From: Chrysopilus asiliformis
Taxonomy: Eukaryota; Arthropoda; Insecta; Diptera; Rhagionidae
Length of the DNA stretch: 64,000 nt
Assembly: GCA_964034945.1 (NCBI GenBank)
Contig: OZ035961.1
Span: 76,882,188 to 76,946,187, forward strand
Direction of reading: 5' to 3'
Numbering within the stretch: the first letter of the stretch is position 1; each line of letters starts with the position of its first letter. Made by a program: the position numbers and the translations under genes. Below are positions 23,006 through 34,640 of the stretch, piece after piece. A model generated the notes under the pieces. It was given only the letters and a program-made list of their open reading frames with translations. It did no database searches and had not been told where the DNA came from.

Positions 23006-23104
23006 TTGAAAAAGTTAAATGTAATAAATAATTTAGCCACCTGGCGGATGCAGTGTACCCAGGTAAAATTAACACGGTTTTAATTCTTCTTATACGTAGA
23101 ACCA

Positions 23105-23440
23105 CCAAATACCCGTTAGTTTTCGAGATATTCGCAAAAGACTATTTTTTTTGAAATACCGGCATATCTTCATAACGGAGTTCTAGTAAAAGACATAAAT
23201 GTAGCAAATTTTATTGTCTCCAAGTTTTGTAATACATAAGACTACTGGAAAATGGTTAGTTTTGGAATAAATCGCAAAAAACGAAATCCAAACTTCTCTG
23301 TAAAATTGCATGGCTAGTTTTGGTATTTTTTGCGAAATCTTGTAGAAAGATGGAACCGAAAATTTATACCAAAGAAAATTTAAACAAATCTTTAAGTAGA
23401 GTGGCTATATTAAATCTATCTAAAAACTAGTCCCTCTAGT
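23105..23440 (-). repeat. Family F repeat fragment
   Basis: It contains CCCGTTAGTTTTCGAGATAT, CTCCAAGTTTTGTAATAC and GCGAAATCTTGTAGAAAGA in the same order as the copy at 34,140-34,500. It is flanked by CATCGAT-rich sequence. Confidence 0.7.
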
Positions 23441-23497
23441 CCTAAAATTAGTTTCTATACTAATTTTATGAAGAGTAATGTTCTAACATTGTGGATA

Positions 23498-23580
23498 GCA
23501 ACATCGATACCTCGATATATCGGCCTGTTCAACATCGAGGTTAAAACTCGATATTTTTCAACGATACCTCGATGTTTTGC
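23498..23580. repeat. CATCGAT-rich tract, third site
   Basis: CAACATCGATACCTCGATAT, CAACATCGAGG and ACGATACCTCGATGTTTTG repeat the motif of 22,888-23,005. The two may be the ends of one element about 690 bp long that includes the family F fragment between them. Confidence 0.5.
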
Positions 23581-24231
23581 AAAACTCATGAGTTTTCAAA
23601 CGACTCACAACTTATGAGTCATTTAAAAAACTCGTGTGCGCGTGCGTTTGGCCGCTTGCTATTGTATTTAAAATTGACGGGAGAAAGGTTAAATTTAAGT
23701 GGGAAGGATATTTGTATAGGACACGACCTAGTCAATGCCAAAAACTCGACCATAATTCCCCTAGCGATGCAGGATTATACAGACGAGGTGGTTGGCGGAC
23801 ATATGAAGAGATATTTCTTTAAATTACAGATGCTTGTCTGCGGGATCCTTTATTCGGCACAGGTAAAGCAGTCAATATAAAGTTTCTATCTTTTATTTTT
23901 CAAGTAACTCTATCCCAGTATAGAATTTTAAAAAGCCAAAACATCTTAAATCCATTTTTAGGCGAAGCCAAAGTGGTCTGTATTTGCATTTCCAGACAGA
24001 TCACTTCGGGTTCGCATGAATATTGACTAAGATGTTTTGGCTGTTGGGCACTTTATGCCATATGTCTATATAGATTAACTGTATAAAAGGGATTGATCCT
24101 AAGGGAATTCGCTAAAAAGCATTAAATTCGAAAACTATAGTACTAGTTATTGATTCTCTAACGGCAGCGTAAAGACTTAACCTAGAATAATTCACAAACC
24201 AGTAATTGAATAAATATAGGATATACCTTGT

Positions 24232-24409
24232 TTTCTTCTGCCAAATCAGACAACACATGGATGCTCTGTAAAATTAATGAATGAATATTCTCGATTTTGC
24301 TTTGGTCACTGGCTCGTGAGTTATCGTGGATTAAGTTTATTTTGTAATAATGCAATTGATCTTTTGTTGAGAGCTGTTGCGATTTTTTCTGTCTTTTTAT
24401 TTTGTTCAT
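24232..24409 (-). other. Coding-like segment with donor, unidentified, minus strand
   Basis: From an ATG at 24,409 it reads QQLSTKDQLHYYKINLIHDN and ENIHSLILQSIHVLSDLAEE, then NK directly before GTATATCC, a plausible donor. It reads naturally into the segment at 22,750, but the joint is out of phase as the sequence stands (phase-0 donor, one extra base after the acceptor). Confidence 0.28.
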
Positions 24410-27400
24410 TTATTATAAGTTCGTAGCAGAATTCATGCCTTGATATCTTTAAAAAAAAAATCTGCTTAAAGCCTTTGAATCACATTATATGGATTGTTTT
24501 ATAAATACCTTTTAACAATTTTACTTTTCTTTCTAATGTTTTAACGTATACAAATTTTATTTTATTATTATGTTATGTTGTGTAGTTTTGTTCATACTTT
24601 TGTTCATTTATAGATAATGGCAAACTATCAAAAGGTACAAAGTCCAAAACTCTGCTCATGCAGACTTGAAAGCATCTTTTTGCGGTTACAGTTAAGACAC
24701 TCTAAGAAACTAAGAGACATTTAATTTCTATATTCTTTACAGTGAAAATAATATAGACGAGTCACGGGTTTCTTCTTCTCGTTCTTACCTAAGTCAACAG
24801 ATTACGTTGTAGAAAAATACGGGCAATTATTGCTGGAATATGGTCGATGTACTCGCATCTAGTTTTCTTTTATAACTATACCTCTCCTCTATTTGTTTAA
24901 ACTGACGACGTCTAAATGTGGAGACTAGTACGTTGAGATATTTTATGACTTTTCTTGTGGTCGTTATGTAGTCGTAGTAACGCCATAAAATTTGTTAACT
25001 GAACTTTTATGAATTGACTTAACACCACTATGCATACAAAATATTTGAATATTTCAATAAAAAGCTGAAAAAAACAATAGTTGAGGACAGAAATGAGCAT
25101 TTTCTGATTTCTGCTTATCATAGAAATTTACTACTGCCTTCAAGTTCCGAATAGTTAACAAAGAAAATCAGTTCAAAGGTTTTGCCTATTGCGGGGCTAG
25201 AAATGGGGTTTTCGACTAAACTGGAGGATCTGGTGTTAAAGCATGAAAAAAAAAGTTTCTGCAGGTTTAGAGATTTGAGTTGGCCACTCCAGGATTTTTT
25301 TTTACTTTGTGATTGCGAAGTTGAGAATGATAAAATGTAGAGAGTAATTCATATAAAATTTGGTAATACTTGCATTTACAGAGAGCAATAAATTAGATTA
25401 AAACACCCATAATCATCATATAGTTTAACCAATTTCTTGTTAAGGAGAACACCAAGCAAAAGAATCAGTAAGGGTTTCTGTACAATGTGTGAACGAGGTG
25501 CGGTCGAAAATACAGTTTTTTTTCTCCCAACTTTTTGATTAATTTTCTTTGCAAAGTGTCATGAAAAATGTTTCCATCACTGTCGAGTTTCGAATGGATC
25601 GATTTTCGCTAACCTTTAATCAAGGAGCTGCAATAATACCTACTTAACTTATTGGCTGCGTGCCTGACTTAAGTCACAATTGTTAAAAAAAGGATCAAGG
25701 ATTTTGCCACTCATATTGGCAGAGAATCAACGACGTGCGATCGACTTATCTCAATTTTCCCTAAAGTGTCTAATTACAGTTCACCACCGCTCGTTGAAGC
25801 ACAAACTGACGACAAACACTTATCCCAGCCCATCAGACGATGTAATATGAAGGCGTTTTGCTTGGGCGCCTTCCATAAAAACCCCTGTTCTGTGGAAAAT
25901 GATTCGACACTAAGCACGTATTTCGCATGGGATCCTTTCAAATTAGCAACACTTATCTTGAGGCACTGCGGCGAAATGAATGCATAGCATATAGAATTTA
26001 CCGAAACGGATAGGAATATAATATGGAATTCATATAGACGAAATACGTTTTTAAACCGGCGCCGCTTTCTGTGTTATGGGGACCTTGCATAACTCGTTCT
26101 TCGCGCGAGACCCTAATAATCCTGGACGCCCTGCAAAATGATCAATTCTGACGTGCCTGGCTGCGTTTCTTCTCGCAAGAATTCAAGTTCATCGAGTAGC
26201 TCCATACCTTCAGCCAATCCAGATTCAATTTCTTTATTCTGCATGGATTGGCTTCCCTAATAAACTCCGTTTGTAGCCATACCCGAAAGCCTCCCGTAAT
26301 GTATAACGAGGCAAGATATCGTCTGATCCCTCGTAGTGCGGCACACTTTGAGGTTCATCTGGGAGAGTGCACTCCAAGTCTGGCCACTAAAGATCAGTGC
26401 ATAATATAACAACCAGTTACCGAGTTGAAAGGGAGCCCTTGATATTTGCGTCGTCTACCAAATATTTCTTGGCCAGTTGAACTTCTTTTCTCATATCTTA
26501 AATCTTTGATCACATTCTAAAGAGGTCTGAGATGCTTTGCGAAAATTTGTTCCCACGCATCGATCGAATTACGTTTTACTTCTGGTGAATTTCATTATTT
26601 CGTTATAACGTCTGGTTGGTCCCGCGATAATTCAGTGAGGGGTGATAAATGTTGCACGTAAAGTGGATAATCACGGCCTAATGATTAATTATGAGACAAT
26701 TTTCTGTAAAAAAAATTTGAATTTGAATATTTTTTTTTCCCTTATTTAGAAGATTAAAAAAAAGAACTTCTTAAAGGATTTTTAAAATATAGAGCATAAT
26801 AAGTCCCGATGCTAATGAAATTCTCATTATTTAATACCTTCAGCACACACACAGACTAGTCGGTAAAAATGTTTGCTGAACAATATCGTTTAAACAGTCT
26901 CTAGTGTATGTATATAAAATAATCGAATTATTACTAATTGTAATTAGATGACGTCCCATTATTCTGATCTTACCATCTGAGAAAAAAGTCAGGAAGCATT
27001 AATGAATTTCCGTCGGATTTCCGGTCTTTTCTGACAGCATATCCGATATTTTATTGCCTAATCGTCTCAACATCTGTTTGTTAGTTAGACAGCTTTAGAC
27101 ACAAAGAAAGCGTTATAGAATCTAGAAGAATATTTTATACACACAGGAAAGGAAAATGTGGAGTATAATAAAGAGATAGATGCACAAATATAAATTAATA
27201 TATCGTATCTCAGCACTCAATGTGAGACAATTGAGTTTTAATTTTTTTTTATGGCGGCAAACGTCTTAATTACGTTCCATCGATAAATAATGTTTTCGTT
27301 TGCTATCGCTGCATCTTCTGCTGAATCATAGCGGACAATGTGATTTCAATTTAAAACAAATTGGCCTTATGCGTCACAGATGCATTGCTAATCAATCTTA

Positions 27401-27767
27401 GATATTCTACAACTGCTCCGTATATCAATCAGAAATCGATCAAATTGATTGCGTTTTTTTTCTAAGAAATTCAAAGTGTTGCCAGTAATAATGTACGTGT
27501 AACCTTTTTTTAGCAATTCACCGAAATCGTATTCTGTTCACTTTTTCACTTATATTTTTTTTTGAATGATGCACTGTTTCCGAGAAAATACGAAAATCAC
27601 AGAAGATTTCTAATTTAATTTTCATATGTGAAAGAATTATGTAAAATAATATTATTAACACATTTTGTCTTTGTAAATTTTTCAATACGACGCACTTGTT
27701 TTCAACAAAGTCTTCCTGTTTGAATGGTGGGCGCTGCAGGGGATACTTCGATTTTGATAGATATAAT
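24410..27767. other. Intronic stretch, mostly unassigned
   Basis: Apart from the GC-richer 25,760-26,480 segment described in part above, I see only AT-rich sequence and no clear transposon ends. Confidence 0.4.
26116..26262 (-). other. Short coding-like segment, unidentified
   Basis: The minus strand reads QSMQNKEIESGLAEGMELLD then ELEFLREETQPGTSELIILQ before a stop. Composition is protein-like and the region is relatively GC-rich, but nothing around it continues the frame and I do not recognise it. Confidence 0.2.
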
Positions 27768-27892
27768 GCCCTATTCCAGGATCCGATACGAATGATTCGG
27801 ATCGTAAACTCAATGTTATTGTTAGTGTTTTATACCAACAACAACATTGAGTTTACGATCCGAATCATTCGTATCGGATCCTGGAATAGGGC
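27768..27892. repeat. Perfect hairpin, 50-bp arms, 25-base loop
   Basis: 27,768-27,817 (GCCCTATTCCAGGATCCGAT..) and 27,843-27,892 are exact reverse complements, with no mismatch in 50 bp. The loop is ATTGTTAGTGTTTTATACCA plus five bases. It may be a MITE, but no target duplication is obvious. Confidence 0.93.
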
Positions 27893-27959
27893 CTATAGAC
27901 ATTTCTTCGAACTCTGCCTAAAAACCAGGGGCCAATCGCCAAATCTCTTTAAAATTTCT

Positions 27960-28415
27960 TAGTAAAATAAAATATCCATTTATATGGTGGAGGAGGAGGA
28001 GATAAAGACGGCTAAGATTAGATTTTGATGTACGGCAGAGTTATGTTAAAATCATATTTTAAACACATTTTGCTTATATAAAGGTTGCGATACAATTAAC
28101 CGATTTCGAGAAAATTGCAAAAAAAAAAATTTGTTTGTATTGGGAGGGTGGAAGGAATGGCCCGATTTTGCTCGTTCAAGAACTTAACCACACTATTTAC
28201 GAAAAATTTCAAGTGGCTAGGATTATTCCTCCGAGAGTTATGGTGTTCACTGACGGATGTACGGATAGGCGGAAATCAAAATATTTTATCGTCCCAAACA
28301 CTTTGGTGTAGTTCATTTTTGTATCCGACGATTGGTTCGATGCGTTGCAAACGGGATACTAAATCTAATATACTACTATATACTTCTCATATAGAGTATC
28401 AATATTGGGACACTC
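27960..28415 (+). repeat. Diverged D-related repeat, copy 2
   Basis: The counterpart of 19,370-19,735, with TTTGATGTACGGCAGAGTTA, GGAAGGAATGGCCCGATTTT, GGATGTACGGATAGGCGG and CTCATATAGAGTATCAATAT. It lies just upstream of a TTAA-flanked MITE, as the first copy does. Confidence 0.6.
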
Positions 28416-28455
28416 TGGAATAATTCGAACTCCTTGTCAGAACTGAACTCCTTAA

Positions 28456-28766
28456 CACGTTGACTGTCATTGACTGTGATATGGAACCGACGTGGTGTCA
28501 CATTAAAATGCGCTCCTAACGCTTATAGCGGTCTTACAGCGTGGTAAAGCATTGGATGCACAGAACTACATAAAACTCCAATAATAGACAGCCTGGGAAA
28601 CCTTTTTTGGTAAATGAATTTTGTGAGTCCGATGTGGAACCACAAGCGATATATTGCGGTACATCTCGAAAATTTATAAAAATAATATCTTTTCAAGGTG
28701 AGTCATAAAAAAGTTTACTGGCCTCTGGGACCCGATTTCTTCGCTTCCATGGGGGCAGTCAACGTG
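28456..28766. mobile_element. 311-bp piggyBac-like MITE, second family
   Basis: The inverted ends are CACGTTGACTG and CAGTCAACGTG, flanked by TTAA (28,452-28,455; 28,767-28,770). The first nine bases match the 19.87-kb element but the interior differs. Confidence 0.85.
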
Positions 28767-30380
28767 TTAACCAGCTGAACTACCCAACCACTGTCAAATA
28801 TTTCGTTAACATTGAAGAGCTACCAAATATTATGAATAACAAAAATATGTCATAGATTTTAAAATCTTGATAAATTAACGTTAAAGAAACGTAAATAAAA
28901 TACATTTCTTTCATAATGCGTTAAAATGGCACTTTCGTTTTCAGCTTACCACACCGGTTCCTGTGTGCCCCAATCGACGAGGCACAGAGTTTATATTGAA
29001 ATATAGTAATTCGTTTTCTCATGTCCAAATTTTGAGGTGTTCTTATTAATATCTTATCTCGATTAGAGGATGTCCCAAAGAGGCGGTTTTACTGTAATTT
29101 GGAATTTACGACAAAAAATAGTTGGAAAACTTGACTACAAATTGTGGGAGAAATTTGAAATTTAGAATAGCCGAAAAAGAACTGAAGCCGAAGTAAAAAG
29201 TAAAACTTAGTATGACCCAAGGAAAGGGATTGAATCGCGAGGCGGTCAGGGACGAAACTATTGATCCCATCATACAGTCGCGTCTCCATGAGTCGAATCT
29301 CGTTAGTCTCAAATTTCTTGATAGCCCGAATCCCTTGATAACTCAAATTCCTTGGTAACCCAATTTTTTTAAATCCCTATCTTTGACTTATTGATGTGCG
29401 GCCTGATTTTGATGAAATTTATCTATTTTTTGTATGTTTAAAGGAACATAATTGAGATAAATAAATTGCAACCATTATTTCATAAGGTAAAGGGCTATAT
29501 TATTGACCTAGGCGGTAATATTGACATATTTTCATTTTTTAGCTTTAATAAAGCCAACTATGTGTGTATCAATATTTTAAATCACTGAAATTCCACAACC
29601 CACTCTTGATAGTTAATTCCCAATTTTTTATTGCGATACGATATAATCCTCTCACGAAAAATTAGTTTGCCATGACAGCTGGCAAGAAAAGACGATAAAG
29701 CGAGAAATTTCTTAACAAGTAAGCCTAAATAATAGAAAAACTAAAAGTTGCGGTATTTTCGTATATTTTACTTTTTTTCCTAATTTTCTTTTTGTGAGTT
29801 GTTCTTTAATTATTAAATTTTAATTTTGTTGTTATAAAATTGCGAGTTTTAATGTGGAATAATATAAAAAATATATAAAATGTGTGGTCAATAATAGATA
29901 CAATGAATATTTGTGATGTTTCTTTTATTGACTTATAGGTCAATATTGCATTTTTTACGTATTTAAAGCTAAGTTAGTTTTTGGCTGTAACAAAAAGTCT
30001 AAAAGTTTTCCACTGTCATTTAACATTAAATCTCCTTCCCATCTATATAGTAGTCGAATTCTGACCTATCATTTTTTTAATAATTTAATCTTAAATAATA
30101 TTTCAAGTTTGGGGTCAATAAAGGATACATGAGTAGGTCAATAATAAATAAACCTCTAGGTCAATAAAATAAACATGCACATGAAACATTTCATACTATT
30201 TTTTATCAACTAAAATAAATTAAAATAAATTAATTTCTAGTAAATTTAGATGATTATTGAAACAGAACATAATTCTGACTTGATATTTTACAATTAAAAT
30301 CGACTAGTTTTTTTCTTTCAAATTATAAGTCAATATAATACCCACTTCGGTCAAAAAAAGAAACATTTACTTTTTTTTAC

Positions 30381-31062
30381 AACACCAAACGACTTCTATA
30401 TACCAACGATGAGCTGGAGGCCGCTCTAAAAGCCGTAGAAGAAGCCATGTCAATTTATAGGGCGACAAAGGTCATCAAAATAGGGATGTCAAAAAAACCG
30501 GTTACCCGGTGTTTTTGCTTCGGTTAACCGGTTTTTTTTCGGTGTTTTTTTGCACGATTATACCCGGTGTTTTTTTAAAGCCAAAACCCGTTCAAAAAAA
30601 CCGATCATTTTTTTTGTACGGAAAAATATTTTTAAACCAATTTTCGTGCAACTGAGTTGTTATAAACACTTCTTTTTAGGCACTCTAAACCAAATACAAT
30701 ATCATATTGTGCCATTTATGGCCTCTTAATGGATTATATGGCACTTCACGTCTTTTGTTTGTATTATAGTGTATTTGTTGCGTCTAAGACCTAACATACC
30801 CAATTTGAACAAAACGATTTTTCGGTTTTTTAATTACCGGTTTTTTGGACCCGGTTAAACCGGCTCGGTTTAAACCGAAGTTTTAAAAACCGGTTTGACC
30901 GAAAACCGGTGTTTTTAAAAAATTTGACATCCCTACTTCAAAATACCAAAAACATCGTTACTATATAAACACAAGGGTAAATTTCCAGTACATTCTGACA
31001 TAGGCCATCCTACGATCCTTAAACCTGAGGAAGAGCAAAAAATTGTGGACTGGGCCAAATAC
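30381..31062 (+). pseudogene. Pogo/Tigger transposase HTH remnant, split by a hAT MITE
   Basis: The reading before the insertion is KRLLYTNDELEAALKAVEEA and MSIYRATKVIK. After the insertion, from about 30,939, it continues FKIPKTSLLYKHKGKF and then HPTILKPEEEQKIVDWAKY. This is the N-terminal psq-type helix-turn-helix and start of the CENP-B-type DNA-binding part of pogo/Tigger transposases (pattern A...G..IPKTTL..H..G and L..EEE..IV.W). No DDE catalytic domain follows; sequence after 31,062 is another MITE and then non-coding. The frame is intact across the junction once the MITE and one duplication copy are discounted, so the hAT insertion hit an otherwise uninterrupted frame. Confidence 0.8.
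30481..30935. mobile_element. 455-bp hAT-type MITE with AACCGGTT subterminal repeats
   Basis: The ends TAGGGATGTCAAA and TTTGACATCCCTA are inverted copies. The flanks CATCAAAA (30,473-30,480) and CTTCAAAA (30,936-30,943) match at 7 of 8 positions, a hAT-length duplication. Many ACCGGT and AACCGG motifs lie near both ends. Confidence 0.85.
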
Positions 31063-31064
31063 GT

Positions 31065-31423
31065 GCCACGGTAAAAAATCTGGGAGTAAATTCCAATCAA
31101 AACTGGATTACGCTGGACCTATATGTAATCCAATGGAAAATTCTAATCCAATAATATGGATTGGAAATTCTTATAAATTTATTTTTGGTTTATTTCAGTA
31201 TTAAAGTCTAAAATTTTGATTAAATTGTAGACATTAATGTTAAAAGTACTTAAGTTCGATACATAATAAAAAACTGTTCAAATATGACTGCAAAAAAGGC
31301 TAAAATATTTTCAAAAATTCATGTATTAAATGTATTAAATTCCAATCCAAAATATGTATTAAGATTTCGTCAATATAATTTTTGGATTGAAAAAATACTC
31401 CAGGATTTTTTGCCGTGTGGGGT
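31065..31423. mobile_element. 359-bp MITE inside the pogo element
   Basis: The left end carries CACGGTAAAAAATCTGGGAG and the right end CTCCAGGATTTTTTGCCGTG, inverted copies with few changes. CCAAATACGT is repeated outside (31,055-31,064; 31,424-31,433), longer than the usual 8 bp. TCCAATCCA motifs recur inside. Confidence 0.75.
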
Positions 31424-31700
31424 CCAAATACGTTGGGTCAATAATAGAAGCGCTGACAGTCAATATTAGGACGAATTTTTTCTTGTTAGGTCAATAATAA
31501 ATACATTCGAGACTATTATTTAAAAATTAACTAAACTAAAGTTAAAAAGTAATTTTTGAAACAATCAAATTATCTTTCCTATTTGTCCAATGTTCACACT
31601 ATAACCATTGTTGAAAACTTTCACATGAAACTTAGTATCAATTTTTAACATCAAACTCAAAATTGTGATTGATAGGTCAATATAATAGCCCTTTACCTTA

Positions 31701-33744
31701 ATTGTACAAAATACTACTCATTGCATATGAATATCATGCTCCCGGTTAAGATATTTTATCAATAAAAAATAAAAAAATCGAAAAAAAAACTCTCCGTTAT
31801 CGAATTTAGAAACTTAGTGTTGGAATTTGGACACTTTGCATAAATTCGGCAGTTCTACTGAACACATCGCAATACGGTTACTCATCTAATCAGCAACATT
31901 AAAATTTCAAACATAATTTTTTTTTCAGTAAATTCCATTTCATCTCCACCCTTTTGTTTCTAATTTGAATTCTCACTCGAGACAAGATTATTCCTTAACG
32001 AACAGGCCATTAAAATACTTAAAAAAAAACTTTATACCTTCTAAAGCTTACAGATTTTAATATGAAAAAAAAAACGATAAAATAAAACTAAATGCAAAAA
32101 TGTGCTGAACAACCAACATTAATGTTCAATAATAAATTTTCGGATTTCCAGTGACGTGTCTTGGATAAAAGAATCTTTTTATCTTTTCATCCGAAAATCT
32201 TCTGAATTTTTTTCTTCCTCTCTCTCTCTCTCCCTCTCTCTCTCTGAAAGACTAGGTCCTTACCTATCGAAATGCAAAAAATAATAATAACAAAAACACG
32301 TTGAAGACCACGAGAATTTGGCTTTGTATATTACAGAAGTGATCTTGTCCAATTCATTGGATGCTTAACCAACAAATATTAATGGGAATTAAGATTTCGG
32401 GCAAATTTTGGTATTAAGAAGGCCTCAAAAGTTTTTTTTTCTTTTCGAAGTACATCAACTAAAATAATTGCGTCTGAGAATATGTATATATCGCAAATCG
32501 CATTTGTGTTCACATTACACTCTGTTAAATGAATGATGAATGGTACGGGATTGATATTCTCACGATATACGAAATTCGATTCCAGTGAATTATATTTTTA
32601 ATATGAACAATGAAATCATAATAGCAACAACTACGATACGGCCAACGATAACGATAGTGGCGGCCACTATCTAAATCCGAAAAGAACGGAAATCCATTCA
32701 GAACGCCATATTCATCCATTTCTCATTCATTCAGAAAAACTAAGGGAAAAAAAAAACTATTTCTTGTTTTTCGGTTTTTGGATTTTTTGTGTGTCGTTTA
32801 GTGTGATCACTGAAGATCACTTAACCGAATTCGGTTCAAATGGGTCATGTTAGTTCATTTGAGTGAGAAGCGGCGCCATTGCTTAGAAATCTCCTCGAAA
32901 AACCCAATACGAACATAATGAGAATTTCAAGCGAAACGAAGAATCCATCAACAGATATAACATTGGTTCTGTTGAGGTTCTTTTACCGATCACCTGAAAA
33001 AGGTGAATATTTGAAGATCTCACTGAACTCAATGTCCATACGAAACGAGTTAATGCCTCCCACCTGAGTTCGAATTTTTTGAATTGGTAAACTGATGGAC
33101 TTTTTAGTACAATCGTACCAAGGAAACAAGAAAGATTCATTAGATGGTCGTATTTGATGGTCGATGTTGTTTTCGTTTACCTACCTGGTTTCTACCTGTT
33201 GATTTTTCCAAGTAACAGCGACTGAGTGTTCCACTGCGGCACTAGCAGTAACCTCAACAGCAGCAGCAGCAGCTTTCCAACTGGTAGGTCCCGTAGTAAG
33301 TCGGAAAGTATTTGTAAAGGGTTTTTAAGAAATTAAAAAATTACGATGAGAGGGTCATTCGTAAAATGCGTCTAACATATTTATTCGGTAATGTGAAGTG
33401 CAGTCTAAAAAGGCAGAAACTACCGTGACATATTTAATGAACAACCTGTGGGTTTTGTTAAATTCAATTTTAATACTAATAAAGAACAAATGGCGAATTT
33501 AATGAAAACCAAAACCAAAACCTACAAATTTATGACGGAACATTTTGATTTCCGTCTAGAAAAACATCACAAATCTCAAAAGAATTCAAGAACTCAATCA
33601 GAGACTTCATTTTTTCCCCGAAAATTAGTTTTGCAAAAAGTATGGGACCGTTTACATTTGCATTTGTTCTCGGAATTTCTCTTACAATTTTTTGTTTGGT
33701 ACTTAGCAAAAAATCTCGAAAATTCGAATTATTTCCCACAGTTA
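31701..33744. other. Intronic stretch without recognised repeats
   Basis: A transposon-poor 2-kb stretch with a CT microsatellite and a short CAG run near 33,248. Being unusually clean, it is a candidate for regulatory sequence of the host gene (inference). Confidence 0.35.
32213..32247. repeat. CT-rich microsatellite
   Basis: TTCCTCTCTCTCTCTCTCCC followed by more CT units. Confidence 0.95.
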
Positions 33745-34640
33745 CCGGTAAAAATATCAGTTGTGGTCAACACAAAACTTTCTTCTACAAAATCTACGAC
33801 CCTGTGCAATTTACGTTATAGCCCTGTCGTATTGTCAACCTAAGACGACCTCCCAATAAATTCTTGGTTTATTCAAAAATATCAAAAACGTACAAAATTT
33901 GAGATAACTTGAGAACGGTAAAAGATATCAATTTACGGTAAATGGCAAAAACGTAGAAAATTTTAACATCTCCAATTCTTCCTTGAATTAATTTGTCGAA
34001 AAATCGTTAGTTTGCAAGTAATTTCCAAAAAAAAAAAATTTATATTTTAATCTAAATATCTCAATAACGGTAAAACATAACGGATAACGGTAAGAAACAA
34101 AATTGTGCAGAATGCCATTCTCATTAATTCACTTCATACATTCAGTCAGCAAAAACCCGTTAGTTTTCGAGATAATCGCAAAAAACTGTTTTTTTTGGAA
34201 ATAACGGTTTATCTCGATAACAGGTGGAGATATCGAGTTATAGCTAAAGACAAAAGTGTGGGAAATTTTATTTTCTCCAAGTTTTGTCATACTTAAGGCC
34301 ACTAAAAAACGCGTAGTTTGGGAGTAAATCGAGAAAAACGAAATTGCGATTTTTGAAAAACCGCCATTTTGGATACTTCCGGTTAACGGATTTCCACCAA
34401 AAGTTGATAGGATCGTCCCATTTCAGGACCCAACATGCCTATAAAATTTCATGGCGCTAGCTCTATTAGTTTTTGAGAAATCTTGTACACAGACTGACAG
34501 ACAGAAAGACATTTTTTTAATATGACTCCAATCAACTCAGGAGTGATCGGGAAATGTTTTTTAGGCAAAATTAAGAGGTCGAAATTTTTCATGAATACAA
34601 TACTTTATTATACTCCATAGAAGAAAGTAAAAATTGCAGT
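33745..34640 (-). repeat. Family F repeat, longest uninterrupted copy
   Basis: It runs from AACTGATATTTT (inverted, near 33,745) through the ACCGTTATTGAGATAT module, the GTTTTCGAGATAATCGC module and the motif CTTGTACACAGACTGACAG to CCTCTTAATTTTGCC and TTTTTACTTTCTTCTATGG. Use it as the reference copy. I see no protein in it. Confidence 0.8.

Larger units (their letters stand above)
29485..31698. mobile_element. Degenerate pogo/Tigger-type element
   Basis: The TIRs start AGGTAAAGGGCTAT and include ATTGACCTA; TA flanks both sides (29,483-29,484; 31,699-31,700). The motif GGTCAATAATA or close variants occurs about ten times along it. A pogo-like HTH fragment lies inside, interrupted by a hAT MITE, and a further MITE follows. 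Without the two insertions it is about 1.4 kb, too short for a full transposase. Confidence 0.85.

Noticed and set aside
23640..23880. Overlapping plus-strand frames with GYLYRTRPSQCQKL
   Set aside because: They looked briefly like a FLYWCH-type finger, but the Cys/His spacing does not fit and the frame is short and isolated.
33448..33843. 131-codon plus-strand frame
   Set aside because: Its second half is family F repeat in antisense, and the composition is not that of a known protein.
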